NCBI RefSeq assembly: GCF_003014695.1
Contig: NZ_PYAS01000003.1
Location: 434,001-498,000, forward strand
Length of the DNA: 64,000 nucleotides
Origin: Dyadobacter jiangsuensis
Lineage (GTDB): Bacteria; Bacteroidota; Bacteroidia; Cytophagales; Spirosomataceae
Direction: 5' to 3'
Positions 10,209 to 18,110 of this stretch are shown piece after piece. Position 1 is the first letter of the stretch. The number at the start of each line of letters is the position of its first letter. Made by a program: the position numbers and the translations under genes. The notes under the pieces were generated by a model, which searched no databases, had not been told where the DNA came from, and saw only the letters and a program-made list of their open reading frames with translations.

Positions 10209-11087
10209 TCAAACTGCCTCCATTCTCAGCGATCTCGGGTTTGTACCGGTCAGGCGTTTGAAAAAGTTATTGAAATAGGTAGGATATTCAAAACCCAGCG
10301 CATAGGCAATTTCGGAAATGTTCCAGTTCGTGTGCTGCAAAAGCGCCTTCGCCTCGGTCACGATCCGTTCTGTAATGTGGGATGTGGTGGGCTTGCCGGT
10401 GACCTGCTTGACTGCGCGGTTGAGGTAGTTGACGTGCATATTCAGGTTGGTTGCATAGTCCTGCGCCGTTTTCAATTGCAGCGGCCGGTCGGCACTTTCG
10501 ATCGGGAATTGCCTTTCCAGAAGTTCCAGAAACACGGAGGTGATACGCCCCGCCGCATTCTTCTGCTGATGGAAGTTTTCAGACGGTTGCAGTTTCAATG
10601 CTTCGTGAATGATCAGGTTAATGTAGTTACGCATCAGGTCGTCTTTAAATGCATAGTCGGCCTTCTGTTCTTCTATCATTCTCTGAAATAGGGTATTGAG
10701 GAAGTCGCGCTGCTGCTCGGAAATGTGCAGGATGGGCGTGCCGCCGATTTTGAAGAGCGGTGACTGTTGCAGCCTTTCCGTACGCTCGGTTGCGTTCAGG
10801 AATTCCTCTGAAAACAGGCAGGTGTACCCCACATAGCTCGTCGATAGTGTTTCCCACGAATAAGGAATATGCGGATTTCCGAAAAACAGCACGGTGCCGT
10901 CGGTTTCGAAGCTTCGGTCGGAATAGTGTATTTTGCTTTTTCCCGTAGTCAGGCAGATCTTGTAAAAATCCTTACGGCTGTACACGCGTGTGGCATTGCC
11001 GTCTTCTTCAATCTGAAACACGTTGAATCCTTTTAACTTCAACTCATTGTTGAACTCGGATAAGCGGCGGTGCTTGATATTTTCCAT
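10209..11087 (-). CDS. AraC family transcriptional regulator
   Basis: 292 residues. The N-terminal two thirds is a cupin-like sensing domain (YKICLTTGKSKIHYSDRSF, then a GNPHIPYSWE stretch typical of Bacteroidota AraC proteins). The C-terminal 100 residues form the double helix-turn-helix: TAQDYATNLNMHVNYLNRAV, then AKALLQHTNWNISEIAYALG followed by FEYPTYFNNFFKRLTG. It would bind DNA and respond to a small molecule not deducible here. Its downstream neighbour on the same strand is the O-acetyltransferase, a possible target. A perfect -7 element with an adjacent inverted repeat lies just upstream, suggesting autoregulation. Confidence 0.9.
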   Translation of the reverse strand: MENIKHRRLSEFNNELKLKGFNVFQIEEDGNATRVYSRKDFYKICLTTGKSKIHYSDRSFETDGTVLFFGNPHIPYSWETLSTSYVGYTCLFSEEFLNATERTERLQQSPLFKIGGTPILHISEQQRDFLNTLFQRMIEEQKADYAFKDDLMRNYINLIIHEALKLQPSENFHQQKNAAGRITSVFLELLERQFPIESADRPLQLKTAQDYATNLNMHVNYLNRAVKQVTGKPTTSHITERIVTEAKALLQHTNWNISEIAYALGFEYPTYFNNFFKRLTGTNPRSLRMEAV

Positions 11088-11106
11088 TTCGATGCATTAA
11101 GAATTA

Positions 11107-11138
11107 CATGACAATAGGGTCTGGTCATGACAAAAATA
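11107..11138 (-). promoter_or_regulatory. Promoter and inverted repeat upstream of the AraC gene
   Basis: On the minus strand TATTTTTG (11131-11138) matches TAnnTTTG. Directly downstream of it, CATGAC (11107-11112) and GTCATG (11124-11129) form a 6-base inverted repeat with 11 bases between the arms, overlapping the expected transcription start. Such a position would suit an autoregulatory operator. Both assignments are motif-based. Confidence 0.4.
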
Positions 11139-11335
11139 GCAAAGCATTGAGCAAACTGAATCTGCGACATGGCCATCTGGCCCGTTTGGTTTGAAATTCT
11201 TAAAAAATCGTTTGAAAATCTTTATTCGCACGGCACCAGATCTTTCAAAAACGCGTGCTTTGCGCGAACTATTCATGCAGTTACATAGTTGCTTTTTTAG
11301 TGCCAGGCAGCGGTAAAGCCAACCATTGCGCTGTC

Positions 11336-11343
11336 TATTTTTG
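11336..11343 (+). promoter_or_regulatory. -7 element upstream of the outer-membrane protein gene
   Basis: TATTTTTG matches TAnnTTTG exactly and sits 19 bases before the ATG at 11363. The -33 region has no clear TTG. Confidence 0.4.
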
Positions 11344-11362
11344 AAAGACCCGATTTTATCAG

Positions 11363-12190
11363 ATGAGCAGATTTTTAATTGCAAGCGTACTGCTTGCATG
11401 CAGCAGCATCGCATATGCGCAGTATTCACCTGTGAGTTCTCACAACCAGAAAGGTAAGATTTTCGTTTATTGGGGCTGGAACCGAGCCTCTTACACGCAG
11501 TCCAACATCCATTTCAAAGGGCAGGAATATGACTTCACGTTAAAAAGTGTGGTAGCCAAGGACCGTCCGACCCGTTTCACTGCGCGGTATTTTAATCCTG
11601 CCAAGATGACGATACCGCAGTACAACTTCCGGATCGGCTATTTCATCACACCCGAGTTCAGTCTTTCCTTCGGTTTCGATCACATGAAATATGTGATGAA
11701 ACAGGACCAGACCGTTAATATCACCGGCCAGATTTCGGGTTCCGGCACCGAGTACGACCGGGTTTATCAGAATGAGCCGATCAAGCTCACCGGAGATTTC
11801 CTGAAATTCGAGCATACCAACGGGCTGAATTACCTGAATATCGAGCTTCGACGGATGCACAACCTGCTGGATGAGCGGAAATTGAGGGTGAAAAATATCG
11901 AACTCAATATTTTCGAAGGGGCGGGAGTAGGCATTCTTTATCCCAAAACGGATGTGACGCTGCTGAACTTTGACGAGAATGACCAGTGGCATATAGCCGG
12001 GTACGGTATGAACCTGGTGGGGGGATTGAATGTCACGTTCTTTAAACATTTCTTCATCCAGGCCGAAATGAAAGGCGGGTATATCAACATGCCCGACATC
12101 CTGACGACCAACTTCCCGCAGGACCACGCGAGCCAGCATTTCTTCTTTTTCCAGGGTAACACGAACCTCGGCGTGATCTTTAAATTGTAA
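11363..12190 (+). CDS. Putative outer-membrane beta-barrel protein
   Basis: 275 residues with a signal peptide (MSRFLIASVLLACSSIAYAQ). The rest is made of alternating hydrophobic and polar strands with aromatic girdle residues (FVYWGWNRASYTQ, YNFRIGYFITPEFSLSFGF, FFIQAEMKGGYI). It ends in a strand ending FKL (TNLGVIFKL), the usual form of an outer-membrane barrel C-terminus. No enzymatic motif is visible and I cannot place it in a named family. It sits 32 bases before a universal stress protein in the same direction, so co-transcription is possible. It is divergent from the AraC gene across a 275-base intergenic region. Confidence 0.7.
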   Translation: MSRFLIASVLLACSSIAYAQYSPVSSHNQKGKIFVYWGWNRASYTQSNIHFKGQEYDFTLKSVVAKDRPTRFTARYFNPAKMTIPQYNFRIGYFITPEFSLSFGFDHMKYVMKQDQTVNITGQISGSGTEYDRVYQNEPIKLTGDFLKFEHTNGLNYLNIELRRMHNLLDERKLRVKNIELNIFEGAGVGILYPKTDVTLLNFDENDQWHIAGYGMNLVGGLNVTFFKHFFIQAEMKGGYINMPDILTTNFPQDHASQHFFFFQGNTNLGVIFKL

Positions 12191-12222
12191 ATTTACCTGC
12201 CCCGCCGATGTAGCCATTGATT

Positions 12223-13044
12223 ATGACAAATTCAAGTACCCGATTCCGTATCCTGATCCCCTGCGATTACTCTGAGGCGTGCCGGCAAGCGCTGGATGCG
12301 TGTGCGACGTTCGATTGGAAAATGCCCGTGGAGGTTTTGATCCTCACTGTGCAAGACCCTATGCGCGGGGGAGGTTACGGGGAAAATGCCGATAAGCTGC
12401 TTACCGAATGGCTCACTGCATTTCCGGCCGGGATCCCGATCAGACGGTTAGATGAAAAGGGCAGGTTTGTCAATGCCGTGCTGAAAGTGCTCACAACCCA
12501 GGGTATCGACCTGGTTATTGCAGGTACAAGAGGTTCCAGAGGTTGGGACGGCGTTTTTGTGGGATCGCATGTGGAGAAAATCGTTCGTGTTTCGCCTGTT
12601 CCGGTGCTCGCTATTCAGCCGCGCCAGCACCTTGCGGAATCGCGGGATATTGTGGTTCCGATCGACCTGGGGCAGGAACCTGGTGAACTGAGCAAGTGTC
12701 TGGCAGCAATACGAAAATTATTCGGCGGACGGTTTCACTTTTTATATGTGGAAACTAACCAAGCCGGAAATGAACTCACGGCCATGGAGCTGCTGGCTGA
12801 ATACAGCCGAAAACTAGGTGCCGGTAACTATGAAAACGCGGTCATTACAGCGGGTGAGGTGGCTGAGGGAATACTTAAATATGCCGCGCAGGTGGGCGCG
12901 GGCATGATTGCAATCGGAACAATGGGTAACCCCGACCCCTCCCAGATGTTCCGGCCGAGTGTGGCGGCCGATGTAGTCAACCACGCCAGAATACCGGTTT
13001 TTGCTTGCCCGCTGCGGCAATGGGAATCATCGGGCCCTCAATAA
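12223..13044 (+). CDS. Universal stress protein, two UspA domains
   Basis: 273 residues starting at the ATG at 12223; the in-frame TTG two codons earlier is less likely. Domain 1 (about residues 7-137) begins with FRILIPCDYSEACRQAL and contains the nucleotide-binding type loop GTRGSRGWDGVFVGSHVEKI, ending VPVLAIQP. Domain 2 (about 145-265) starts with IVVPIDLGQ and ends IPVFACPL, with a degenerate loop (GTMGNPDPSQMFRPS). Tandem Usp proteins are common in Bacteroidota and are usually linked to stress or energy status. Domain 1 may bind ATP, while domain 2 has a weaker loop. It follows the outer-membrane protein gene closely. Confidence 0.88.
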   Translation: MTNSSTRFRILIPCDYSEACRQALDACATFDWKMPVEVLILTVQDPMRGGGYGENADKLLTEWLTAFPAGIPIRRLDEKGRFVNAVLKVLTTQGIDLVIAGTRGSRGWDGVFVGSHVEKIVRVSPVPVLAIQPRQHLAESRDIVVPIDLGQEPGELSKCLAAIRKLFGGRFHFLYVETNQAGNELTAMELLAEYSRKLGAGNYENAVITAGEVAEGILKYAAQVGAGMIAIGTMGNPDPSQMFRPSVAADVVNHARIPVFACPLRQWESSGPQ

Positions 13045-13422
13045 ATTCTACATTTCTTACCTCGCTCTTCTTTTTTATCCCCTGAAAATGGTTTGCTGCT
13101 AAGGAGTTGGGATTGCTCCTGGCTAGAAGTGGTTGTATTTCAGTGGTTTAAAATCAGGTAATTCTACGCATATACGTGTAAAACTAATTCGTAAACTTTG
13201 CGCCCGCAAATCTTGCTGCGGTGTCGTGCGGAATATCGAAACGAGAAGTTGACACCGTCGAACAACGGGATTTCCCTTTACAAAAATCTGACATTATGGG
13301 CTGTTTTTCGCCGCCGCTATCGGAGGTGCGAAGGGCTTCCCTCCATAAGCTTGCATTTCCAGTACGCGGGCGGAATCCGAAAAGCCTTAACAGAGTAGGA
13401 AACATTTTTAAACCCAATCTCC
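13045..13422 (+). other. 378-base region without a convincing gene
   Basis: This lies between the universal stress gene and the MACPF gene. Short open frames occur, but none has a recognisable product or a start with support. A sequence near TAnnTTTG (TAAACTTTG around 13191-13199, one base too long) could be part of a MACPF promoter. A T-rich run sits near 13068-13076 after the stress gene but without a clear hairpin. No tRNA-like or riboswitch-like structure was seen. Confidence 0.5.
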
Positions 13423-15123
13423 ATGTCAGAGTTCATTGCTAAAGGGCTGGACGAAGAGCCGTTGATGGCGGCCGCCCTTGCTTCCCGACCACAAGACAAC
13501 ATTTTTCGATCGTTCAACGCATTAAATCCCAGGATATTCGATGATCTGCTGGGGAATCTACGAAGCGTTACCAAAGGGGATATTTCGGAATATCTTACGA
13601 TTGTGAGCGATGGCAGCAAGTTCAGTTCTAGTTACCAGGAGCATTCCTCCACTTTCGAAAGCAGGCACGAGTTTTCCCTTTCGATGGGCGTGGAAGGCTC
13701 CTATGGCGTGTTCAGCGCTTCGGCCAACCGCGAGAGCGAAACGGTGGAGACTTCATCGTTTACGTCTTTGTTCTCGTCGTATTCGGCCGAACTTCATATG
13801 GGCACGATTTCGCTTAATGCCTTGTCTCCGGCTGAACAGCTGGGGCTTCTGCGGCCCGAAATGGTAACGCAGCTGAAAGCGATCGTCACCCTTGCCGACG
13901 CGCGCAATTTTACCGAAAGATGGGGTACCCACCTCATTACCAGGGTAAATACAGGCGGAATTGTGTTTGTATCCAACTCGGTAGAGACCGAGTCGCACGA
14001 CAAACGGGAATCCGTATCGTACGATATGAAAGTCAGCTATCAGAAAGTGGCCTCACTGGAAGTAGCGATAAGCACCTCCAACGAGATAAAACAGGGGAGC
14101 GAAAATGTGATGCAAACCATCCGGGTACGGGGTGGGGATGCCCACAAGGCCGCGGCGATCAACCCCGCCGACCGTTCTACGATCCGGGCGTGGGTGGATT
14201 CGGTATCGACCGACACGACATTCGCGGTCGTTGAGTCAGTGGAGATATTTTCATTGGTGGACGGCCTCGCACGCACGATGCTCAAAAAGTACATCGACCT
14301 CACGATGCTGGCATTCAGCCTCCAAAATCCGGTTATTTTTGCAACCGGCACCGGCATTCGGGCTCGTCAGAATATAACCGTCACGGCGGCTCCCGTCCGG
14401 TTTGGAAACGATTTCAAAGTGATCGGCGGTGGTGCCGGTGCCACCAAGGGTAGCAACAACTTCCTGATGGGCTCGTATCCCCAGTCGCGCGATGCCAGAC
14501 CGCCGGCCGCGTGGATCGCCTCCTCTCATGACCTGAGAAATGAGGCCGTCGCTACCGACGTGCTGACCAGCTATGCGATTGCCATTCACGACCCGGGAAA
14601 CTATATCGACGTTACCGTGGCGGAAGGCCGCGGCACCAATACGAAAATCGGCGCCGACAGGGCCGAGGCAACCCTGCCCGACGGCTGGATTCTGACGGCA
14701 GGCGGCGTATTTTCCAGAACTCTGGAAGGAGCTCACAAATTCGTGACTGCAACGTATTTCAAAGATGCTAAAACCTGGGCGGTCGCGAGCTCGGATTACA
14801 AAACGGCTGCCACCAACGTGGAACTGCGCGCTTTCGCGATTGGTATCAAAAGCAAGGATCCTTTGCTTACCATTGAAGTCGACAAGCAGGCGGGCACCGA
14901 GGAGCGCGGCCAGCACGGGCGCCCTACCGCCGTGGGCCGAGGGCCTGTATGCGGTGGAGGCGTATTGGTTTCGGGTAATTCCGGCGCAGGAAACCTTGTG
15001 CAGCAATGTCTGCCATCTGAGCCCAGGATCTGGAAAGGGGTCAACAGTGATCTCGATGGCAGTGTTTCACCCGCCAGCTCGCAGGCATTCGCTCTCTCCC
15101 TGCATGCACGCGTGCTGGTTTAA
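13423..15123 (+). CDS. MACPF (membrane attack complex/perforin) domain protein
   Basis: 566 residues with no obvious signal peptide or sorting domain. The MACPF signature is at residues 163-179: FTERWGTHLITRVNTGG, with the family W/Y-G-T-H and trailing Gly-Gly. Flanking Ser/Thr-rich amphipathic stretches (residues 66-125 and 180-225) fit the two transmembrane-hairpin regions of these pore-forming proteins. The C-terminal part holds three related units (about 332-390, 423-479, 507-566). Each has a GGG or AGG motif, a Trp followed by a Ser-x-Asp, and a strand like YAIAI, FAIGI or FALSL. A threefold repeat of this sort recalls the beta-prism of the Photorhabdus MACPF protein. Target and export route are unknown. 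A strong hairpin terminator follows. Confidence 0.85.
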   Translation: MSEFIAKGLDEEPLMAAALASRPQDNIFRSFNALNPRIFDDLLGNLRSVTKGDISEYLTIVSDGSKFSSSYQEHSSTFESRHEFSLSMGVEGSYGVFSASANRESETVETSSFTSLFSSYSAELHMGTISLNALSPAEQLGLLRPEMVTQLKAIVTLADARNFTERWGTHLITRVNTGGIVFVSNSVETESHDKRESVSYDMKVSYQKVASLEVAISTSNEIKQGSENVMQTIRVRGGDAHKAAAINPADRSTIRAWVDSVSTDTTFAVVESVEIFSLVDGLARTMLKKYIDLTMLAFSLQNPVIFATGTGIRARQNITVTAAPVRFGNDFKVIGGGAGATKGSNNFLMGSYPQSRDARPPAAWIASSHDLRNEAVATDVLTSYAIAIHDPGNYIDVTVAEGRGTNTKIGADRAEATLPDGWILTAGGVFSRTLEGAHKFVTATYFKDAKTWAVASSDYKTAATNVELRAFAIGIKSKDPLLTIEVDKQAGTEERGQHGRPTAVGRGPVCGGGVLVSGNSGAGNLVQQCLPSEPRIWKGVNSDLDGSVSPASSQAFALSLHARVLV

Positions 15124-15160
15124 GGCTATGATGCGCATGTTGATCGCCAATTGACAATTT

Positions 15161-15200
15161 AAAGGTCGCTTGAAGCATTGTTCAGCTTTAAGCGACCTTT
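15161..15200. terminator. Bidirectional hairpin terminator
   Basis: AAAGGTCGCTTGAAGC (15161-15176) and GCTTTAAGCGACCTTT (15185-15200) pair over 16 bases with one G-U and an 8-base loop. The A/T ends give U-rich tails in both directions. It lies between the convergent MACPF gene and the macroglobulin-like gene. Confidence 0.85.
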
Positions 15201-15226
15201 TAGTGAGCGGCACGTTACCCGGAAAG

Positions 15227-17455
15227 TTATTTCTCCTTGTTGCCGTCTTGCACGGTAAATCCAAATGTTGCAGCTGCCATGTTTCCGTTGACATCCAACC
15301 CCTCGATGTTGCCGATAAATGCACCGGTGATGTCCGAACAATAGAATTCCAACGTCGCTTCTCCTTTTTCATCGGTAACAACGGCCGGGTTCCAAAGCAG
15401 GGTATTGCGCTGATCATCGACTGCCGCGTCCACGGGGGCATGCTGATAGTCGGGCTGATAAAACTGCTTTTGCGCCTGATACCCTGTCGCGCGGGTGAGA
15501 TTGAATTTGGCTAAAAGTTCTTCTTCGGTATAAACCGGATATTTGTAGGGCTCCTTCACTACATCCTCGGACTTGAATGGCCCGTGCAGGGAAGGCCTGC
15601 CGTCCCTGAACCGCGAATAGCTAACGCCTTCTACGGGCTTTTTGCCGCTGCCGCAGGAAACGCAGTTGAGCCAGTTGCATGCACCTACAAAATCCGCATT
15701 CCAGCTGAATTTGGCCAGACTATCCAGGCCCTGTACATATGGATCGGAATAGGTTTTTCCCTTGGCGGTGACGACGAATTCATCCAGTACAATGCTGCGG
15801 GATAGCGCTGAACGGTAGGCTGCCTCGGGCGCCAGGGGAGTGAAAACAGGCCCGACAATGCTTTTATCAGCCAATGCGTCGCGGATTTGGGTAAATGGTT
15901 CATCCAATAATATTTTGGTCTTCGCAATCTGCTGCTGATCGCCGAGGGGTTTGAGGTACATCCTGCCCAGCAGCATATTCTCGACGCTCAATGTAAAGCG
16001 CCCATCCGGCCGGACGGGAATGGGGTTCTGAATGCCGGAGCCATTAGGGGCAAAAGCGAGCAGCATAGGAGGGAAGTCGCGGTTGCCGCCCAGGTGCCCT
16101 GTCATTCTGTTGGAGAGTACCAACTGGCTGGGGGCGTTGGTCCCGTTGTTTGCCCATACATACCGCCGCCATCCTTGTGTGAGCAACAGCAGGTCTAAGG
16201 CTAGTTCGCGGTCTTCATTTTTGGGATCGAAGTAATAGTCGGGATCGGTGACAGGGCCGCGTATCTGCGCGTGCAAATGCGTGAAGGACACGATGTTCAG
16301 CCTGTCGGCGGAGTTTTGGTAGAAACTGTCGTAGACGCTCGTCCCCAAATGGGCTACGACGGGCGTCCCCGCCGCGTCGGTAACCCTTATGTGAACCTTT
16401 ACTTTGTCGCGGGGACGGAATGCGGCTTGCGAGGGCGTAGCGCGCACGACCAGATTTTGACCGGCGTGAGCGAAAATGAGCCGTTCGGCAAGCGGCCGCA
16501 GCTGCTCGTTGTAAACGGTAACTTGTGCAATCCCTTGCGGCAGTTTGGCGGCCGGCAGGCTGAACCGCAGACTGTCGCCGGTCATTTTGCCCTGGAACAA
16601 TGCACAAACGATCCCTCTTGCCTGAGCCGAGACGTAAATTTGGTTTAATGAATTCTCCCGGGTTTTTGTCAGGAGAAATGTGAATTGGGTCTTCGATTGA
16701 CTCACAAGGTGGAGCACTACGCCTGTCTGCAATGCGTCGGGGAGCTTGTAATGTCCCGCGGAATGGTTTGTTCGCAGTGTATATATCGCTGATTGTTTGG
16801 GGATGAACTGAAACTTCCCTGTTCCCAGCCGGTTGCTTGAAACGTTCATCACGGGCTGGCCATCCTCCAACAGTGTGGCGCTCAGCTGTACCTGTCGGCC
16901 AGCTGCCTTCCAGGCTTTCAATGCAACGAGGTTGGGCACGCCGGCAACCAGGTCTCCGCCCTCCGGGAAGAAATCGATATGAATGGAATCCGCTGATGTG
17001 ACCTGGCCTGCCGGAGGAGCGTTGTCTGCGATTTTTAACCGCCGGAATGCCTTGAATTCGCTGGTGTCTTTGAAGATTGAATGAGGCGTAAATGCGGCCA
17101 GCAAATACTCCGTTCCGGGGATGGTGTTTCTGGTGGAAAGCTGTCCGCTCGCAAAGCCGTTGTCGATCAGGATTTTTTCTTCGGATACAATGCGGGCACT
17201 GTCGGCACTTCTGAGCTGGATAAAAAGGGTAGTGTCGAGGGCAGCCGGTGCCAGCGATTGCGCGTCCATAATGTAAGCCTTAAACCAAATATCCTCGCCG
17301 CGCTGAAAAACGCCCTTGCTGGTTTGCAGATAAACGAGCGTTTTGGGTTTAGCATTTGCCGTCTTGTTAATGTCCTGAACGATCTGCTCCGGCGACTGGC
17401 CTTTGGCGGCGCAAAGTCCCAGGCAGCCAGTGAGGATTAAAAGTAATTTTTGCAT
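15227..17455 (-). CDS. Large secreted protein with macroglobulin-like (MG2) domains
   Basis: 742 residues with a signal peptide (MQKLLLILTGCLGLCAAKGQ). The N-terminal region (LVYLQTSKGVFQRGEDIWFKAY) matches the start of MG2-type domains of alpha-2-macroglobulin relatives found in many Bacteroidota envelope proteins. More beta-sandwich segments follow, including VRDPKDKVKVHIRVTDAAGTP-like text around residue 345-365 and the family hallmark LLTQGWRRYVW near residue 430. The C-terminus (FYCSDITGAFIGNIEGLDVNG) resembles the closing domain of the same protein group. No thioester CxEQ motif was found, so it is not a classic protease-trapping macroglobulin. It starts 6 bases after the Kazal gene stop, which implies an operon. 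Role unknown. Confidence 0.65.
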   Translation of the reverse strand: MQKLLLILTGCLGLCAAKGQSPEQIVQDINKTANAKPKTLVYLQTSKGVFQRGEDIWFKAYIMDAQSLAPAALDTTLFIQLRSADSARIVSEEKILIDNGFASGQLSTRNTIPGTEYLLAAFTPHSIFKDTSEFKAFRRLKIADNAPPAGQVTSADSIHIDFFPEGGDLVAGVPNLVALKAWKAAGRQVQLSATLLEDGQPVMNVSSNRLGTGKFQFIPKQSAIYTLRTNHSAGHYKLPDALQTGVVLHLVSQSKTQFTFLLTKTRENSLNQIYVSAQARGIVCALFQGKMTGDSLRFSLPAAKLPQGIAQVTVYNEQLRPLAERLIFAHAGQNLVVRATPSQAAFRPRDKVKVHIRVTDAAGTPVVAHLGTSVYDSFYQNSADRLNIVSFTHLHAQIRGPVTDPDYYFDPKNEDRELALDLLLLTQGWRRYVWANNGTNAPSQLVLSNRMTGHLGGNRDFPPMLLAFAPNGSGIQNPIPVRPDGRFTLSVENMLLGRMYLKPLGDQQQIAKTKILLDEPFTQIRDALADKSIVGPVFTPLAPEAAYRSALSRSIVLDEFVVTAKGKTYSDPYVQGLDSLAKFSWNADFVGACNWLNCVSCGSGKKPVEGVSYSRFRDGRPSLHGPFKSEDVVKEPYKYPVYTEEELLAKFNLTRATGYQAQKQFYQPDYQHAPVDAAVDDQRNTLLWNPAVVTDEKGEATLEFYCSDITGAFIGNIEGLDVNGNMAAATFGFTVQDGNKEK

Positions 17456-17461
17456 GTTGAG

Positions 17462-17683
17462 TCACTTCTTGCCGCATTTGCCCTTTGTGTAATTGGTAAT
17501 TCCGTAAGCACGGGCTTCGCAGTCGTTGGGATAGGTTTTCCCGTTGCAACCGCAAACGGGGGCCAAAACAAAATAGCAGCCCGATGAATCCCTCTCCCGT
17601 TCGACGCAAGCGGGGTCCGGGCCATTGGATTTTTTACAGGTGATCAGTGATAGGGTCAAAAGCAAACCAAGCGCAGTTTTCAT
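17462..17683 (-). CDS. Kazal-type serine protease inhibitor, small lipoprotein
   Basis: 73 residues. A hydrophobic leader ends in LSLITC, a plausible lipobox with Cys16. The remainder is one Kazal domain with Cys26, 36, 44, 46, 55 and 70 and the core APVCGCNGKTYPNDCEA, the form common in bacterial Kazal proteins. Such domains inhibit serine proteases through an exposed loop. An envelope location would suit protection from external or self proteases (inference). The gene lies directly upstream of the macroglobulin-like gene on the same strand with a 6-base gap. Pairing of two inhibitor-type folds in one operon is notable. Confidence 0.85.
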   Translation of the reverse strand: MKTALGLLLTLSLITCKKSNGPDPACVERERDSSGCYFVLAPVCGCNGKTYPNDCEARAYGITNYTKGKCGKK

Positions 17684-17845
17684 AGTTTCAAGCCTCTAAA
17701 TGCCGGTAAAACAACATGCCGTAGCGTAACACAAGACCCACATATGATCCGTTTGGTTGCAAGAAGTTGTCGTATCGATGGATTATTGAAATTAGCTGTT
17801 GGTTATATAAAAGGCCCCTTTGGATAATTCTGGCTACTTTTGTGC

Positions 17846-18079
17846 ATGAATGAAACGATTATGCTTCCCGTCGATTATCAGGGAGCCTCCCTCGAACTGC
17901 CACTGACCATCGTGCCGCTTGGCTATACCTACCAGCTCCATATAGAAGTAGAAGGCAAGACGCTGATCTTTGAAAAGGACGACCAGGGCGAATACCGGGT
18001 GATTGACACCCAACATGATACCGGGACAATCAGCAAGGGACTTGTTGCGGCGATTGTCGCTACTTTACAGGCGCTTTAA
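17846..18079 (+). CDS. Small conserved hypothetical protein
   Basis: 77 residues from the ATG at 17846; no signal peptide. The sequence has alternating strands (LELPLTIVPLGYTYQLHIEVEG, read as two strands, then TLIFEKDDQGEYRVI) and a C-terminal helix (KGLVAAIVATLQAL). I recognise it as similar to small uncharacterised Bacteroidota proteins but cannot name a function. TACTTTTG at 17835-17842 matches the -7 element but is so close that transcription would start at about the ATG. Either the mRNA is nearly leaderless, translation begins at the next in-frame ATG (17861), or the match is chance. It is convergent with the sensor kinase gene, 31 bases apart. Confidence 0.65.
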   Translation: MNETIMLPVDYQGASLELPLTIVPLGYTYQLHIEVEGKTLIFEKDDQGEYRVIDTQHDTGTISKGLVAAIVATLQAL

Positions 18080-18110
18080 CGGCGGTCTCGGACGCGTCGC
18101 TCGCAAAAGG

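Noticed and set aside
13198..13442. Short plus-strand frames of 66 and 73 codons before the MACPF gene
   Set aside because: No recognisable motif, overlapping alternative frames, and one runs into the MACPF start. Kept as non-coding.
15227..17455. True alpha-2-macroglobulin protease trap
   Set aside because: No CxEQ thioester motif, and about half the length of classic members.
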